Part shown: positions 1 through 10,521 of the stretch, one piece after another
Layout: the number at the start of each line of letters is the position of its first letter
Position numbering within the stretch: the stretch's first letter is position 1
NCBI GenBank assembly: GCA_034698045.1
Contig: JAQGAU010000511.1
Location: 1-26,879, forward strand
Length of the DNA stretch: 26,879 bases
Source of the DNA: Paramacrobiotus richtersi
Taxonomy: Eukaryota > Tardigrada > Eutardigrada > Parachela > Macrobiotidae
Reading direction: 5' to 3'
Notes under the pieces: generated by a model
Seen by the model: only the letters and a program-made list of their open reading frames with translations
Databases searched by the model: none
What the model was told of the DNA's origin: nothing
Made by a program: the position numbers and the translations under genes

Positions 1-2158
1 GTCCCCGATCGATGGCATGTATAACGACCATCAACGCTCAAGATTTGTTTCCTGCTTATTGATGCATGAAGTGTGGTGTGTACGGGAAGAATACTTAATG
101 ATCATCAAAAAAGCGTCGAGTGGCCGCTTCTACGCACGCGGTATGACAATGGGCTATTCGAATGTTATGATGCGAGGCTTAATTATGATATTCACGGGCG
201 AGTTGTTCACAGCGTGACCATTATAGAAACTATAAGTGTTTAAGACATTAATAGTCTTGGGGGTGGAGTAATGGAAAAATGTGAGTGATATTGACTTTTT
301 TCAGAATAAAGTAATCGAATGTTTGTTATATCGGTAGCTTAAGCCCAGTATCGTGACTAGGTTAACAAAGCTTTGCTTTAGAACGAGTCTGAAGGATGGA
401 AAGTATTGAAATATCATTATATTGATGTTAATCCGTATTGATACGTCTAGACGCTCACTCAAGCTTTGCTATGTGTAGCGCCACGTAATTACTGAGAAAA
501 AATTTATTATTGTTTACATCGCCACGCCATTCCAAAAATTTCGTATTACAGAAAACTGTGCTTATTCAGGGCTCACATTTTAGGCAGCACGGGTTGTTTT
601 GAACAATCACAACACACAGTAAAGCAACCGGATTGGGAAAAATTAGTTTCTACAAGTGATAATTCATCTAATTCAACATTTACGGGCAAGCATGAATATT
701 TGTCGGTTACATAAAAAACCACTACTAAGTCCACTGCAAACCTTTTTTAGGGATATGCATTGAAGTGTGTTGTTCAGATTAATAAAAACAAAAATTTTCA
801 AGAGGAAAACATGGCTACGTAAATTTTAATGTGCGTGCATAAGCAAGCGTTTGCGAGATAAAAAAAGATAACAAGACAGACATAATCGGCAATAAATCAG
901 CCAGCAATTCACATCAATCCAGCTTGTTGCAGTAATTAACCCTATCAATGCTCGTTAATCCGCTGCAACTCACCTGCTGACATGGTATAATCCCCATCAT
1001 CCGCGCTTGCTCCTTTTTAGATCATCGCCAACGGGGTAAGAGAGACAACTGGACTTTCCCAGCGCCAACAACTTCTTGTAACTGATTCACAGGCGTTGAA
1101 CCAGGAAAAAGCGTCTTATCCGTAGAAAATTAATCCCGCGTCAGCTGGGAACAGCACCAAACGTAATTGGTAGGGAATTGAGTTAGCTAAACACTTAAAT
1201 AGCTGCAGCCGAGATTTGCACACTTGTTGGAGTGCTGCGCGCGCCGAGGCTCCCAGTTGTAATGTGCTATTTAGTATTAATTTTCTCCTTGGTAGATTAT
1301 TCACTGGGCCAAGAGGATCGAGCTGGAATGCGAACCAACGCCAGTTGGTTCATATTGCACACAGCCCGGCATGAAGAGCATGTGTGCCGGATGTGGACTT
1401 GGCTGCATATATCCAACAGAAAATCGATCAGTTTTGCATATGGTGCCGGTGGTTGGCTGGGGGACGAGTCAACAGAGAAAGTACCTATTAATGCGGAGCG
1501 GTGGAATTGGTATTGATCCCGACCTTGTGGACTGGGTTGATACACAGATGATGTATACATTCCTACCCTAAAATTCTGAATAAGGTCTGGGCGTTTTTTA
1601 CACTACTCTAGATTCTTAGGCTATTCCGGGAAACGAAAATATTCAGGATTTATTTGCGACATTATGAGGTGATAGTTTTTTTGGTGCGTTAGTGGCCTGA
1701 GATTGAAATTAGGCTATGCAACGCAAAAAGTTATAGAAAAAAAACCTGCAGTTGTAATAGCTTTTTGTCGTTCTTTGTAAAGGTTGCAGTTAGTGTCGCA
1801 TTTCGTTTTATTCGTCTGTCGATCTCGATTTTTCATGTCCGTGCATCACATTTACACTTTTCAGAAGGAAGCAACCAACAGAAGCAGAATCACATTAAAA
1901 CTGTAGAAAATTCGGTATACTAGTATTTGTTCAAAAGTAAAAACGGCTTTACTAATTTCGCGCTTTAAAATGCCCAAAAATCACAGTGTTACTTCTGCAC
2001 AGGACTGAACAACGACGGCTATAATGTCATTTTACGTAGGCTCTGCTGATAAAATCATGCTTAATGACCATTGATCAAAACGCGCGTCTTCGGCAGCAAA
2101 CAAGATATCTCAGTGTTGCTTACATTGGTCACTAACTAATTGTACACAAATTTGTTAG
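1..2158. other. Intergenic region, no supported gene
   Basis: This AT-rich stretch holds only short open frames on both strands. The one candidate worth noting is a plus-strand frame from an ATG at 1262 to a stop near 1516. It begins with a hydrophobic run that could be a signal peptide and ends in a Trp-rich tail. A second plus frame (about 1371-1571) contains VVGWGTSQQRKYLL, faintly like the His-region of papain-type proteases. Neither has clear splice sites or a second conserved motif, and minus-strand frames overlap both, so I do not call a gene. Confidence 0.35.
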
Positions 2159-2623
2159 TTAGGAAGTTCCCCAGACGTATATGATATTGCCGTTACATGT
2201 GGCTTCGTACTTGGTCCAGTAGTAACTGACCTCTGCAAAAACAGATACAAAATAGTTACTTTGGGTCTCGATCGTATAGTCATACAGTACAGTGCATATG
2301 AGGCTTCAAGCTTGTGTCTGTATGCACAAAATTATTTGACCTGAACTGTGTGGGAGATTGCGTACTAACATAATACAGCAAATATTTACTAGCAAAGCCC
2401 GACGCGGTACTTACCGTTATACCAAAACCAGCCGTTTTGTCGGAAACAAAAACGTGCCAGCTATACGAAGGATATTTGCTTTTAAGCTCGTCCCAAATAT
2501 ACCCCGAGATCCCAGTTCGCAGTGTGGAAGTCTTTCTTGTTTGGATGTACGACACGATGTAATCGCATTGTCTTAACATATCACCCGTCATCGATGTCCC
2601 GGATTGGTCCACAACTATTGCGG
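2159..2623 (-). CDS. LC8-like (dynein light chain fold) protein, copy 1, 5' end uncertain
   Basis: Two solid exons on the minus strand. One runs 2623-2415, with acceptor CTATACAG before it and donor GTAAGT after it. The last runs 2230-2159 and ends in TAA, after a 184-bp intron. The joined core runs from M-T-G-D-M (ATG at 2591) for 82 residues, close to the 89 residues of LC8 dynein light chains. It lines up along the LC8 fold: an MSEEM-like start, an amphipathic helix, then GYIWDELKSKYPSYSWHVFV. This corresponds to the LC8 segment with I..xxE...KY.P.WH..V, followed by a final pair of beta strands ending near the C-terminus. Two Cys (in RQCD and ATCNGN) are shared with the paralog at 4348-5075. 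The first exon is unsure. In-frame sequence before 2591 opens at a good phase-1 acceptor, so an upstream exon is expected. A phase-1 donor at 2921 with an ATG at 3032 would give 37 residues with a weak hydrophobic run; another phase-1 donor lies near 3205. LC8 identity is by my reading only; cytoplasmic dynein function is not implied. Confidence 0.62.
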
Positions 2624-3032
2624 CTGTATAGCAAAGTGGTACTGATAAGCTAGCGAAATACCAATATATGCATGCAAGACGAAGAATCTAAATGGACTGC
2701 TTTTGCTGAAATTATCGTTGGAAATGCATGCTTGTGCCTTAGGTCTGTGCAGCTGCGACCACTATTATTGAAGGTACATGCAGATGTGACAGTCATTTTA
2801 AATATAATAAATTCATGACAATGCATTTCCGTATATATCATCATTCACCATATTTACGGGCGAAAATGTTACGGACAAAATTATCTAAAGTTACTGGCTT
2901 TCAGTAAAAATGCCACTTACCGCTGGTCACGTGGTCCGGTCCCAGTAGGAGAAATAGTGGAAAAGCATCGCAATTCCCACCCTGTGGGGCAAAGATCCTC
3001 GTTAATACAGAATGATTTCTTAACTGCGGCAT

Positions 3033-4347
3033 GTTTGCATCAGATGCCAAAAAGAAGGTAACTGTTGCAAAAAAATCCAAAAAAAAACAGAAACTGCAAT
3101 CTAGCTAAAAATTACCAAAGAGCTTCTTCACTCTCACAAGGCCCTAAAGAAATATTACGGTATAACAGTGTTAGACACAACCGTAAACTTCTCAACAACT
3201 TACCCAGCGGCAGAGAGTCTAGGGAGCACATTTTTTGAACTTAGTTAATTTCGGTAATTAGCGTGTCAAATGATAGGGTATCTGTTTGCGGAAAGGCTTG
3301 TTTTTCAAGCACCTTTGTCACCGTCAGTTGAAGGTTCCAGCTTTAAAAATTTGCGAATGCAGGGGTCGGTGACATTCCAGCTATTTATAAACGTTCAACA
3401 AAAGTTCCGTTTTTCTTTGCCTGTGATTGTTGTTTGACTTACATTTTACCAGTTGATGACATAGCATAGGATAAGGCTAACTATGTCACTGCGATTAACG
3501 GAAGCGACAAACCATATCGCTCAGATCGAGCACTGCCTTTAAAAAGAACTCTCGCTATTTCTTGTCAGCCACAAATCTTGATAAACGGCACAGCCATATC
3601 ACAGCGATTCGCTACAGTGCTGGTTCCAGAAGTCAAGTCATCGGAAAGGCGCGGGAAATTTTTTCCAGTTTTTTCTTTCGTTCTGATAGTACGCAAAGTA
3701 AGAAAAGGCATACAGAAAAGTTACGACGGTCAGCTGGGTTACAACTACGTCAAACACCTGACTTGAACTGAATGATTTCAGAATCCGAAGTACGAAACAG
3801 CTTTTCACCTAAATAACTTTTCCAGCGCATTGGTAACTGCATCTGCAGGAGAATGGGTGTGTCATACCTGTCAGCTGGCCTTCGCTGTAGGTACAAAGTA
3901 GAGAGACAAAATACCATAATGAAACCAATCTTTTTAACAACGTTACAACATCGCCCCCAGATTCATTTATCACATCAGTTCAGTGAAATCTGCGACGAAA
4001 TGCGTTTATTGCTGTACCATAGTACCATAGTACAGATATAACATGTATACGTATACCACCACCAAAATTAGTATCGCCTTCGCCACAGCATTGTTCGTGT
4101 ATAATCCACGCATATTTTACAGCTTTGGAATTTTGTAGATCCCACAACTTTAACAGCAAAATCGGTTTTTGTAACTTAACAGATTACATTTACGAGGCGT
4201 AACATGAACAGTCACGCAAAAGTTAGCTAGAATCGAGTCGGAATCGAAACTTAAGGAACAGCAAATTTCTACATGATCCCAAGCGTTTTGCTTGCTGCCA
4301 CTGGTGATAGCAAGCAGCCGTAGCATACTCGGTACTTCAAGTACATT
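3033..4347. other. Intergenic region between the two LC8-like genes
   Basis: No supported gene. Short plus-strand frames at 3562-3771 and 3853-4041 have no recognisable domain and overlap each other. A short sequence near 4003-4025 (GTTTATTGCTGTACCATAGTA) recurs with one change near 5120-5140, just upstream of the second LC8-like gene, which suggests the two genes were duplicated together with some flank. Confidence 0.4.
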
Positions 4348-5075
4348 CTATTTCGCAGTTCCCCAGATAATAACGGTATTCCCGTTGCACCGTGCTTCGT
4401 ATTGTGTTCCGATGGCCGAATGCATCTACAGAAACGCCTTGGTGAATTTTTTTGTTATGTAATTAGCTAACAACATGAAAGTACACGGCTGTATACTGTA
4501 TACGAAGCGGAACACGGCAAATGATATGTCTTACCGCAGTCGCGACTATCGAAAGCTCTGATGAAACAACAACATGCCAGTTGTATTTGGGAAACTCTCG
4601 GCCTAATTCGTCGCGGATGTATCTTGCAATGTCCGTTCGGCTTGCAGATGACCTTGTTGCATGAATATACGTGACGATATCATTACATTCGGTTAGCATA
4701 TCCCCCGACATGGTCGTCCAACGGCGGTTTACTGGTGTTACTGTGAAGAACAATCTTTGCTATGCCGTTTACAAATGATTTGAATGTATAGGAGGTACAT
4801 AATATGGCTAAAGTGTGTTCGATGCGCAAAGTAATGTACGAAGATTTTGACTATACTGACTCATTCAGTCTTACGTAGAAGTAGTCATATTCAACAGTAA
4901 GTCTGCAAAAATCTGCCCATGTCGCTTTCCAAGAAGAGCCCGTTAAGTCTTCTCAAAGAAAACTGCAGCTTGCCAAAAACTTCTACTCTCAAACGGTACT
5001 TTTCCTGTACTTACCACTCTGGACGACAGACACGCTGAAAAATGCGATTAAGCCCAGTAACACAATAACATCCAT
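4348..5075 (-). CDS. Secreted LC8-like (dynein light chain fold) protein, copy 2
   Basis: Three exons on the minus strand: 5075-5015, 4740-4535 and 4425-4348 (TAG). Introns are 274 and 109 bp, with GTAAGT and GTAAGA donors and a TTCTTCACAG acceptor at the first junction. Phases agree (1, then 0), giving 114 residues. Exon 1 codes exactly 20 residues: Met, Asp, then a strongly hydrophobic run ending VVQS, a textbook signal peptide, so the product should be secreted. Exons 2-3 give the LC8-like core: MSGDM at 31-35, a helix, DIARYIRDELGREF at 57-70, WH at 75-76, then two beta-like strands ending IIWGTAK. In LC8 the matching segment reads DIAxxIKKEF...P.WHCIVG. Cys 39 and Cys 102 are both conserved in copy 1 and could form a disulfide. 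Exon 2 is coded by the same 59 codons from MSGDM as in copy 1, so the two genes are direct duplicates. Alternative: an unrelated secreted fold that only resembles LC8. Confidence 0.72.
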
Positions 5076-6159
5076 TACAAAGAATAATATTTAAATCAAT
5101 GTAAAATGGGTAAACATGTGTTTATTGCTGTATCATAGTAAGATCCATATTAAACATTTGTGTGATGCGCCAAAACAGTGAAACAGTTTCAACTCTTCAT
5201 CAGAGAGCGGTCGATCGCGAAACCCGAGCTTACGGATAAAAAGCACTGCTGATTAAAGCAGTGTCGCCAGGAGTATACTGCCTGGCAAGCGCTAAATAAA
5301 AAAACGGTTATGCAAAAAGTGTACTTAAAAGACCTATTACTATTGACCACGAAACACTCTCCGAACTGTTATATAATGATTGAAAAGGCTGGCTAACGGT
5401 GATTCACAAATTAATCAGTAACTGAATCAATGCCTTTGTTAGGTAACAGAATCAACTTTAAAAAAGGCATAATTTTAGTTCTACAATCCTCGCTGCGGAA
5501 GTACTCGTATAATACGAGCTGGAAGCTGATAACGAGCCAGTTATGGCAGCTTATATCAGAAATAAACGACGGCATTTTCCGAAGGTTGCGTCTGTTATTA
5601 AATGTTTTGCAGTATCCTATAAGTGTTTGTTAAAAATTATACGTTCGTTTTGCTACGCGTAGAAAGCATTGCAATCATATGTGTGGTACGTGCCGCGTAT
5701 CACATAATATCTATTTTAGCGCCTCTGTCCCTTTCTTCAGGAGGCCATGTGTGAAAAACATATCGTGAACTGTGCATACTCGAAAAACAGGTGAAGTCTG
5801 CCGTGCAGCAATGAAATTCATTGGCACCCGCTTGGCCCCCGGTGCCTGTCGTTACTCCTATAAAACAACAATTCTTCTTCCACATAAAACAAGATTGAAG
5901 TCTATAAGTCCGCTCTAATTAATCAAATAGAAAACACAGTGTATTCAATCGGACAACGTGAAATGTCCGGTTCTAGCCAGCTAAATCATTTAAGTAGATG
6001 TCCACACAAACCTACGCAGTGGCCTTGCATTTCCGGTACGCAATCTACAACATGCGCGCAACGGAACGTATTTTTAATTAAGCTTCATCGGAGAGCATGT
6101 TGTGGCAAATATATACAGATATATTTCTGTTATGTTAAACAACAGATTGCTGGGGGATT
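5076..6159. other. Mostly non-coding, with one candidate minus-strand exon
   Basis: No complete gene is seen. A possible terminal exon lies on the minus strand at 5857-5700: a pyrimidine-rich stretch ending TTTTATAG is followed by 52 open codons to TGA, including TGTGGQAGANEF, CCTADFTC and PPEERDRG. It would need a phase-1 upstream exon, which I could not identify. The adjacent mucin-like gene ends in phase 0, so it does not join directly. I give it low weight. The rest is AT-rich with no motif I recognise. Confidence 0.25.
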
Positions 6160-7895
6160 TTATTTACTTCCAGCGCTGGAATTCTTGTTGCCACAGCAGA
6201 CCCTTCCCGGTCCAAACACGCGAACCCTATCCCAAACTATGTCTTTGTTTGTTTGTATGGCAATATCACCTCCTAGAAGCAGAACATTGCCACCACTTCC
6301 CATAGTTCCAGAGGTGCAATTTGTCACTCTGCTTGAGTCAGTCGGAATTTGTAGTTCCTAAAGTAAACAGTAAGGTTTAATGAGCAGTATTGTGATTAGC
6401 AATTACCGGAGGTACAGGGAGTGTTCTGTAGTGCTTGGAGGAGCGATGGTGTGACTCTGACGCTGGCGGCGATGAAATTATCAATTTGTCGTTACGAATT
6501 TGTTTGCTGATGCCATATTTACTGCAGGTTCTACAGCTGTTTATGAAACGATAGTATCGATCGCACTATCTTAACTGCGTACCGTTATTTGCGGAATTAT
6601 TGACGCATGGCAGCAAAAGTGTTGATCTTACCGTTGGTCTAGTAATTATTGTTGGTGTTACCGGTATGTGTGTTGTCATCGGTCCAGCAGTGGAAGGGGA
6701 TGTCGGTATCACTGTGCTTGTTGTTAAGCTTGCTTCGGATGCGGTTGTCGACGTCGTCGTTGTAGAGATTGTTGTTGTTACAGTTGGTCGACTGGTAGTG
6801 CTTGCAACAGTACTTGTTGAGATAGTTGTGGGCATTACCGTTGGTGAGGTAGTGCTGGGGGTTGTTGTTGTCGTTAATGTTGATGTTGGTGGTACTGTGC
6901 TTGTTGTTGTAGGTGTCACCGTCGTAGGGATTGGACTTTCTGTGGTTGTTGTAGGTCTTAGGGTCGTAGTGGACGTGGTAGCCGTCGTTGTTGGTGTTGC
7001 TGTGGTCGTCGTAGGCTTTGTCGTGGTTGTCGTTGTGGGTGTGGTAGTCGTTGTTGTAGGTGTCGTCGTAGTCGTCATAGGTTTTGCTGTGGTAGTTGAC
7101 GTCGTTTTATGTGTCATTGTTGTCGTGGTAGGCGTTGTCGTAATCGTTGTTGTTGTCGTTGGCCTTGTTGTGGTTGACGTCGTTGTCGTCGGCGTTGCCG
7201 TAGGCGTAGTTGTTGTGGTGGGCTTCATCGTTGTTGTAGTCGCTATCGTCGTAGTTGTCGTTGGCTTTGCTGTCGTTGTGGATGTTACTGTCGTTGTCGG
7301 GCTCGTCGTACTAGTTGTCGCCACATTCGGCGCCTCAGTGGCAGGAGAACAAGCCGGGAGGAATCTCGAGTCCACGCAGTTCACGGCGGTTTTCTTGTCC
7401 GTGGCATTTACAAACCGCCCGGCTTCGCATTGCTCATGGATCGCCGTCAAGTTAACAACGCACACTTGATTAGTCATAGTGGATGTGTGGTTATCCTGGC
7501 AGTAATCTTTCCTCTCACAGGTGCAGAAATCAATTGCACAAGATACATTAGGATACATAGCAAAGCTGTTTTTGTTCTGGCAGTTTTCTATGGTGCAAGG
7601 AACCAGTGTGGAAGCTTTGCCCATGGAAGCCATCCTGGATTTTCCATCAACCTTGCCAGGAAATAGAACTCGTAAGATGCCTTTGGGTTCGGACGTCCTC
7701 GTGTCAGCGGCTCCGCTAAAAAAACGCAAACCAATTATCCGAATTGTGATTCCTTGTGTATCCTTTGTAAAAAGCAATAACCTTAAATTTTTATTCTTAC
7801 CGTTCTATCACACCACTCCTGGTTGATGAAATCAAACTAAACAGTATTACAGCAATCACTGAAACTATTAGAAAGGCACAAGTTCCTGCGAACAT
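6160..7895 (-). CDS. Secreted/anchored mucin-like protein with Cys-rich N-terminal domain and Thr-rich stalk
   Basis: Three exons on the minus strand: 7895-7801, 7715-6632 and 6357-6160 (TAA). Introns are 85 and 274 bp, with GTAAGA donors and T-rich acceptors (TTTTTTTAG, TACTTTAG). Phases 2 and 0 agree, giving about 458 residues. Residues 1-24 are a hydrophobic N-terminus (LIVSVIAVILFSLI), a signal peptide or signal anchor. Residues about 72-154 hold ten Cys in one Cys-rich domain with several N-glycosylation sequons. Its end (C-x-A-G-x-F...C) looks like the closing half of a peritrophin/chitin-binding type 2 domain, but a full match is not clear. Residues about 164-393 are almost all Thr with Pro, Ser, Lys and Ala (repeats such as KPTTTTT), expected to be O-glycosylated. 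The last exon adds a 65-residue tail with NCTSGTMGSGGNV and RVCCGNKN. AATAAA overlaps the stop codon. If the second intron is not spliced, the frame instead ends at 6566. It lies head to head with the Ig gene at 9032. Role inferred: extracellular coat, cuticle or gut-lining glycoprotein. Confidence 0.8.
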
Positions 7896-9031
7896 CGTGC
7901 GAAAAGTTAAGAAACAAGAGATGACCTGTGTATTCCAAATTAAATTTATTAGCTGATGTGACATTGTAGCAAGCATTTTATAGGCTTCTGTAGATCTCAC
8001 GCGCCATGAGCAGCATGAGGTGATTACATAACACGTTACAGGAGACAGCGATAAAGCAGACGATCTTTCCACTAACAAGTTTTCGGCACCTTAAGAAAAC
8101 GTTTTAAAGACTTTCGGGAGTATTTAATGGACATGATAACGGCACCGTTCCTAACGACATAATTTGCATTACAGCTTTTATAGCAACTACCGACTACGCA
8201 AGCAGTATAGAACTTCAAGAATGCCGCACCGTTTTCCGTGAACACGCATACTCGTCTGTTATAATGGATTTCGTAACCTGTCGTTACAAGATGTCTCGAC
8301 TGCGTAGGATCGCTACTGTGTTTTTATACTTCTTCACAGAATCACATTGCGAAATTGCCAGACAAAAAGTTTTATACGGCCAAGTGCTCTTCATAGGACA
8401 ATTTGTAGCGTACTGTACCGTAAGTACAGTACTTACGGAAAAAGGCTTCTATGTACGGCATCATCAACTGGTTAAAACGCAAACAATACCGTTTGCTATT
8501 ATGATTCACTCGCCATATGTTGTGCAGAAAGCTGCATGACGCGGACAGCCAGTGTTGCTGTAACGTTAGTAAGATTCCGCAAGGCTAACACCGTGGCAAA
8601 ACCTCATAACAGAAGGCCTGCTGTTTCGAACTAAACTAGAGCATAATTACAACGACCTCTCGCATTATTTCCGCAAATGTCAAGGGGCCAAACCTTTGTT
8701 TCGAACACTGAAAACTGGGCACGGCAACTTGCCGAAAACAAACGCGACATCAGGGAAAATGTGTTTCGCATGGGAAGAAAAACCCTTGTTCGATTCATAC
8801 CTGATCGTTAGTATACTTTTTTTCCGAACAACAAGAACGTTCAGTTCGTATATCGTAACCATAGTAACATCTGAAATGCGATTTACTTGTATATTCCTGT
8901 TTTGGTGAATATTATGCAGCTTATTCGGCGCTGAAAACTGATTTACGAAACTCCTAATGGCTTTCGTTTTAAACGAGTTCCTCGTTTCACCTAATCAACA
9001 AAACAGACGATCCTCTGAGACGAGTAACGAA
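7896..9031. promoter_or_regulatory. Shared divergent intergenic region between mucin-like and Ig genes
   Basis: This 1.1-kb stretch separates two genes transcribed away from each other and must carry both promoters. No gene is supported in it. Parts of it recur at 12296-13255 and again at 18060-18456 in front of the second Ig gene. The best-kept blocks include the one around 8862-8882 (GTAACATCTGAAATGCGATT) and the one around 8100-8125 (AAAACGTTTTAAAG). Conservation outside the exons suggests promoter elements or simply recent duplication. Confidence 0.5.
8418..8438. repeat. 21-bp near-perfect palindrome
   Basis: CCGTAAGTAC and GTACTTACGG are exact inverted copies around a single A. It sits in the divergent intergenic region about 600 bp upstream of the Ig gene. 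The corresponding part of the second copy (around 12905) keeps ACTGTACCG but not the full palindrome. It could be a protein-binding site or a chance hairpin. Confidence 0.7.
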
Positions 9032-10521
9032 ATGAGTCGATTCTACATTCTCTTATTATGGTTTTGCTGTATGGATTCCGCCAGGACGTGCGGTGTACAA
9101 AGGGGACCTACTGCTTATCAAAGTAAGTATTACATTTCGGTCCTTCCAATTGTCGCGTAGTCCAAACAGCATGAATATTGTACCATAAATATATTACGTC
9201 CGGACCTATCTCGCACACTTTGGCGAGCAGTACACAATAATTTCGCTAATCCTCGGGTTTACATATTTTGCATGCAAGCCACATTGCGATTCTTACAATG
9301 CTGAATGCGAAGTACAATACCATCATAATGCTTCTTGCAGTAACCCGGTATTTCGACGAAATCATGCTCACTAACGGAAACGATTCTATTTCCCTGAGCA
9401 ACCTTACAAAGACCGGCTACGTCCGGACTGCTGCACGGCCTGTGGATCGCATTTACAGAGTGCCACCCGGAGAGACAATTGAGCTGCACTGCACTGCAGA
9501 CATTCATGATATTCAAGGCCAGTATTCTTTGTGGGCTCTTAACGGAGAAGTTCTGAACCTTACGAATGGCAACACCACTGGGCCGTGGCTAGGCCCGCAG
9601 TTCGATAGTTGCAGCTGCAGGTTGCAGTCCGCCACCGACCCTTTACACCAGATCATATCGAGGAGGGTTAACCATGCGACAGGATCGGACATTCTTACTT
9701 TGAAAGATCATTCGCACATGCACGCCGGAGAATATGAATGCATGCAACACAAAAATGGACGACTGGTAAGCTTTGGCAGTTCCAGATTTTCGATAGCCTG
9801 CAACGTTCCTTGAAATTATGAACATAATTAAATAACTCTGTTTCTCCAGCGAACATGGTAAACTTGTCAGGGAATTTTTGAAAACAAAATACACGCATAT
9901 ACTGTAGACAGAAGTTACCAGAATATTCTGAGTGATAATCAATGAGTTTATCAAAACGTTTGCTCATGATGAGAAGACACTCCCTTTTATTCTTACACGT
10001 GTGCGAGAATGTTTATGCATGGTCACTCGGCTTACTCAGTGCGTATGTCTTAAACGTATCTAAAATGCGGTGTCTACCGCCTGTCTTGTTTAAAGATCAC
10101 AACAGTTACTACCTTACAGGTTGTGCTCAAACGGTACTTAGTCAGTCCAAAGCTAACTGCACGGGAAGTCTTCGATCCACCAATGAAAAACAATTGGGCC
10201 AGAACGGGTGAAGCAGTACACTTTCCATGCTCAGTTCGCTTCCATGCACTGGCAGCTTTTGAAGAGCGGTTCATATGGCGGAACGATGGCTACATAGTGG
10301 CCGCAGACGGAGTTAAGGAGTTCGAGAATGCTGTGTTAGCCAGGAGCGGCTTTGGCGCAATTATCCACTACAGGTCAAATGGAACGTGCGAATGCCACTC
10401 CACCCTCGTCATTCATCAGGTCACCAGACGTCATGCCGGCCTGTACCAATGCTGGTTCCGGGTGGATGACCTGTTTGACGAATGGATAGTTCAGACGGCT
10501 TATTTGAACGTCGTTGATTAG
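9032..10521 (+). CDS. Secreted two-Ig-domain protein, copy 1
   Basis: Three exons: 9032-9122, 9341-9765 and 10120-10521 (TAG). Donors are GTAAGT and GTAAGC, acceptors CTTGCAG and CTTACAG, phases 1 and 0, giving 305 residues. Exon 1 is a signal peptide (MSRFYILLLWFCC...). Exon 2 holds the first Ig-like domain: Cys 81 (ELHC), a Trp in SLWALNG, and HAGEYEC with Cys 164. Exon 3 holds the second: Cys 209 (FPC), Trp in FIWRND, and HAGLYQC with Cys 283. Each domain also has a C-x-C pair (DSCSC; GTCEC) between its canonical cysteines, which is unusual and suggests an extra disulfide. There is no membrane segment after the second domain, so the product should be a soluble secreted protein. N-glycosylation sequons include NLT, NTT and NGT. 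A copy with the same exon sizes lies at 18457-20000. Ligand and role are unknown; recognition or adhesion is only a guess from the fold. Confidence 0.88.

Noticed and set aside
1371-1571. Papain-like protease remnant (HMVPVVGWGT)
   Set aside because: Only one motif; the Asn/Trp-Gly motif that should follow is not present and no Cys active-site motif is found nearby.
5939-6361. Plus-strand 140-codon frame
   Set aside because: It lies antisense to the last exon of the mucin-like gene, which has matching splice sites and phase; the plus frame has no domain.
6600-7469. Long plus-strand frame rich in Val (289 codons)
   Set aside because: It is the antisense of the Thr-rich tract (ACN codons read as GTN/GTT on the other strand) and has no start context, domain or splice support.
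8264-8539. Plus-strand frame beginning MDFVTCRYK, with a similar start at 12659 (MDLVTCRYK)
   Set aside because: The two copies diverge in frame through indels after nine codons, so the sequence behaves as non-coding duplicated flank.
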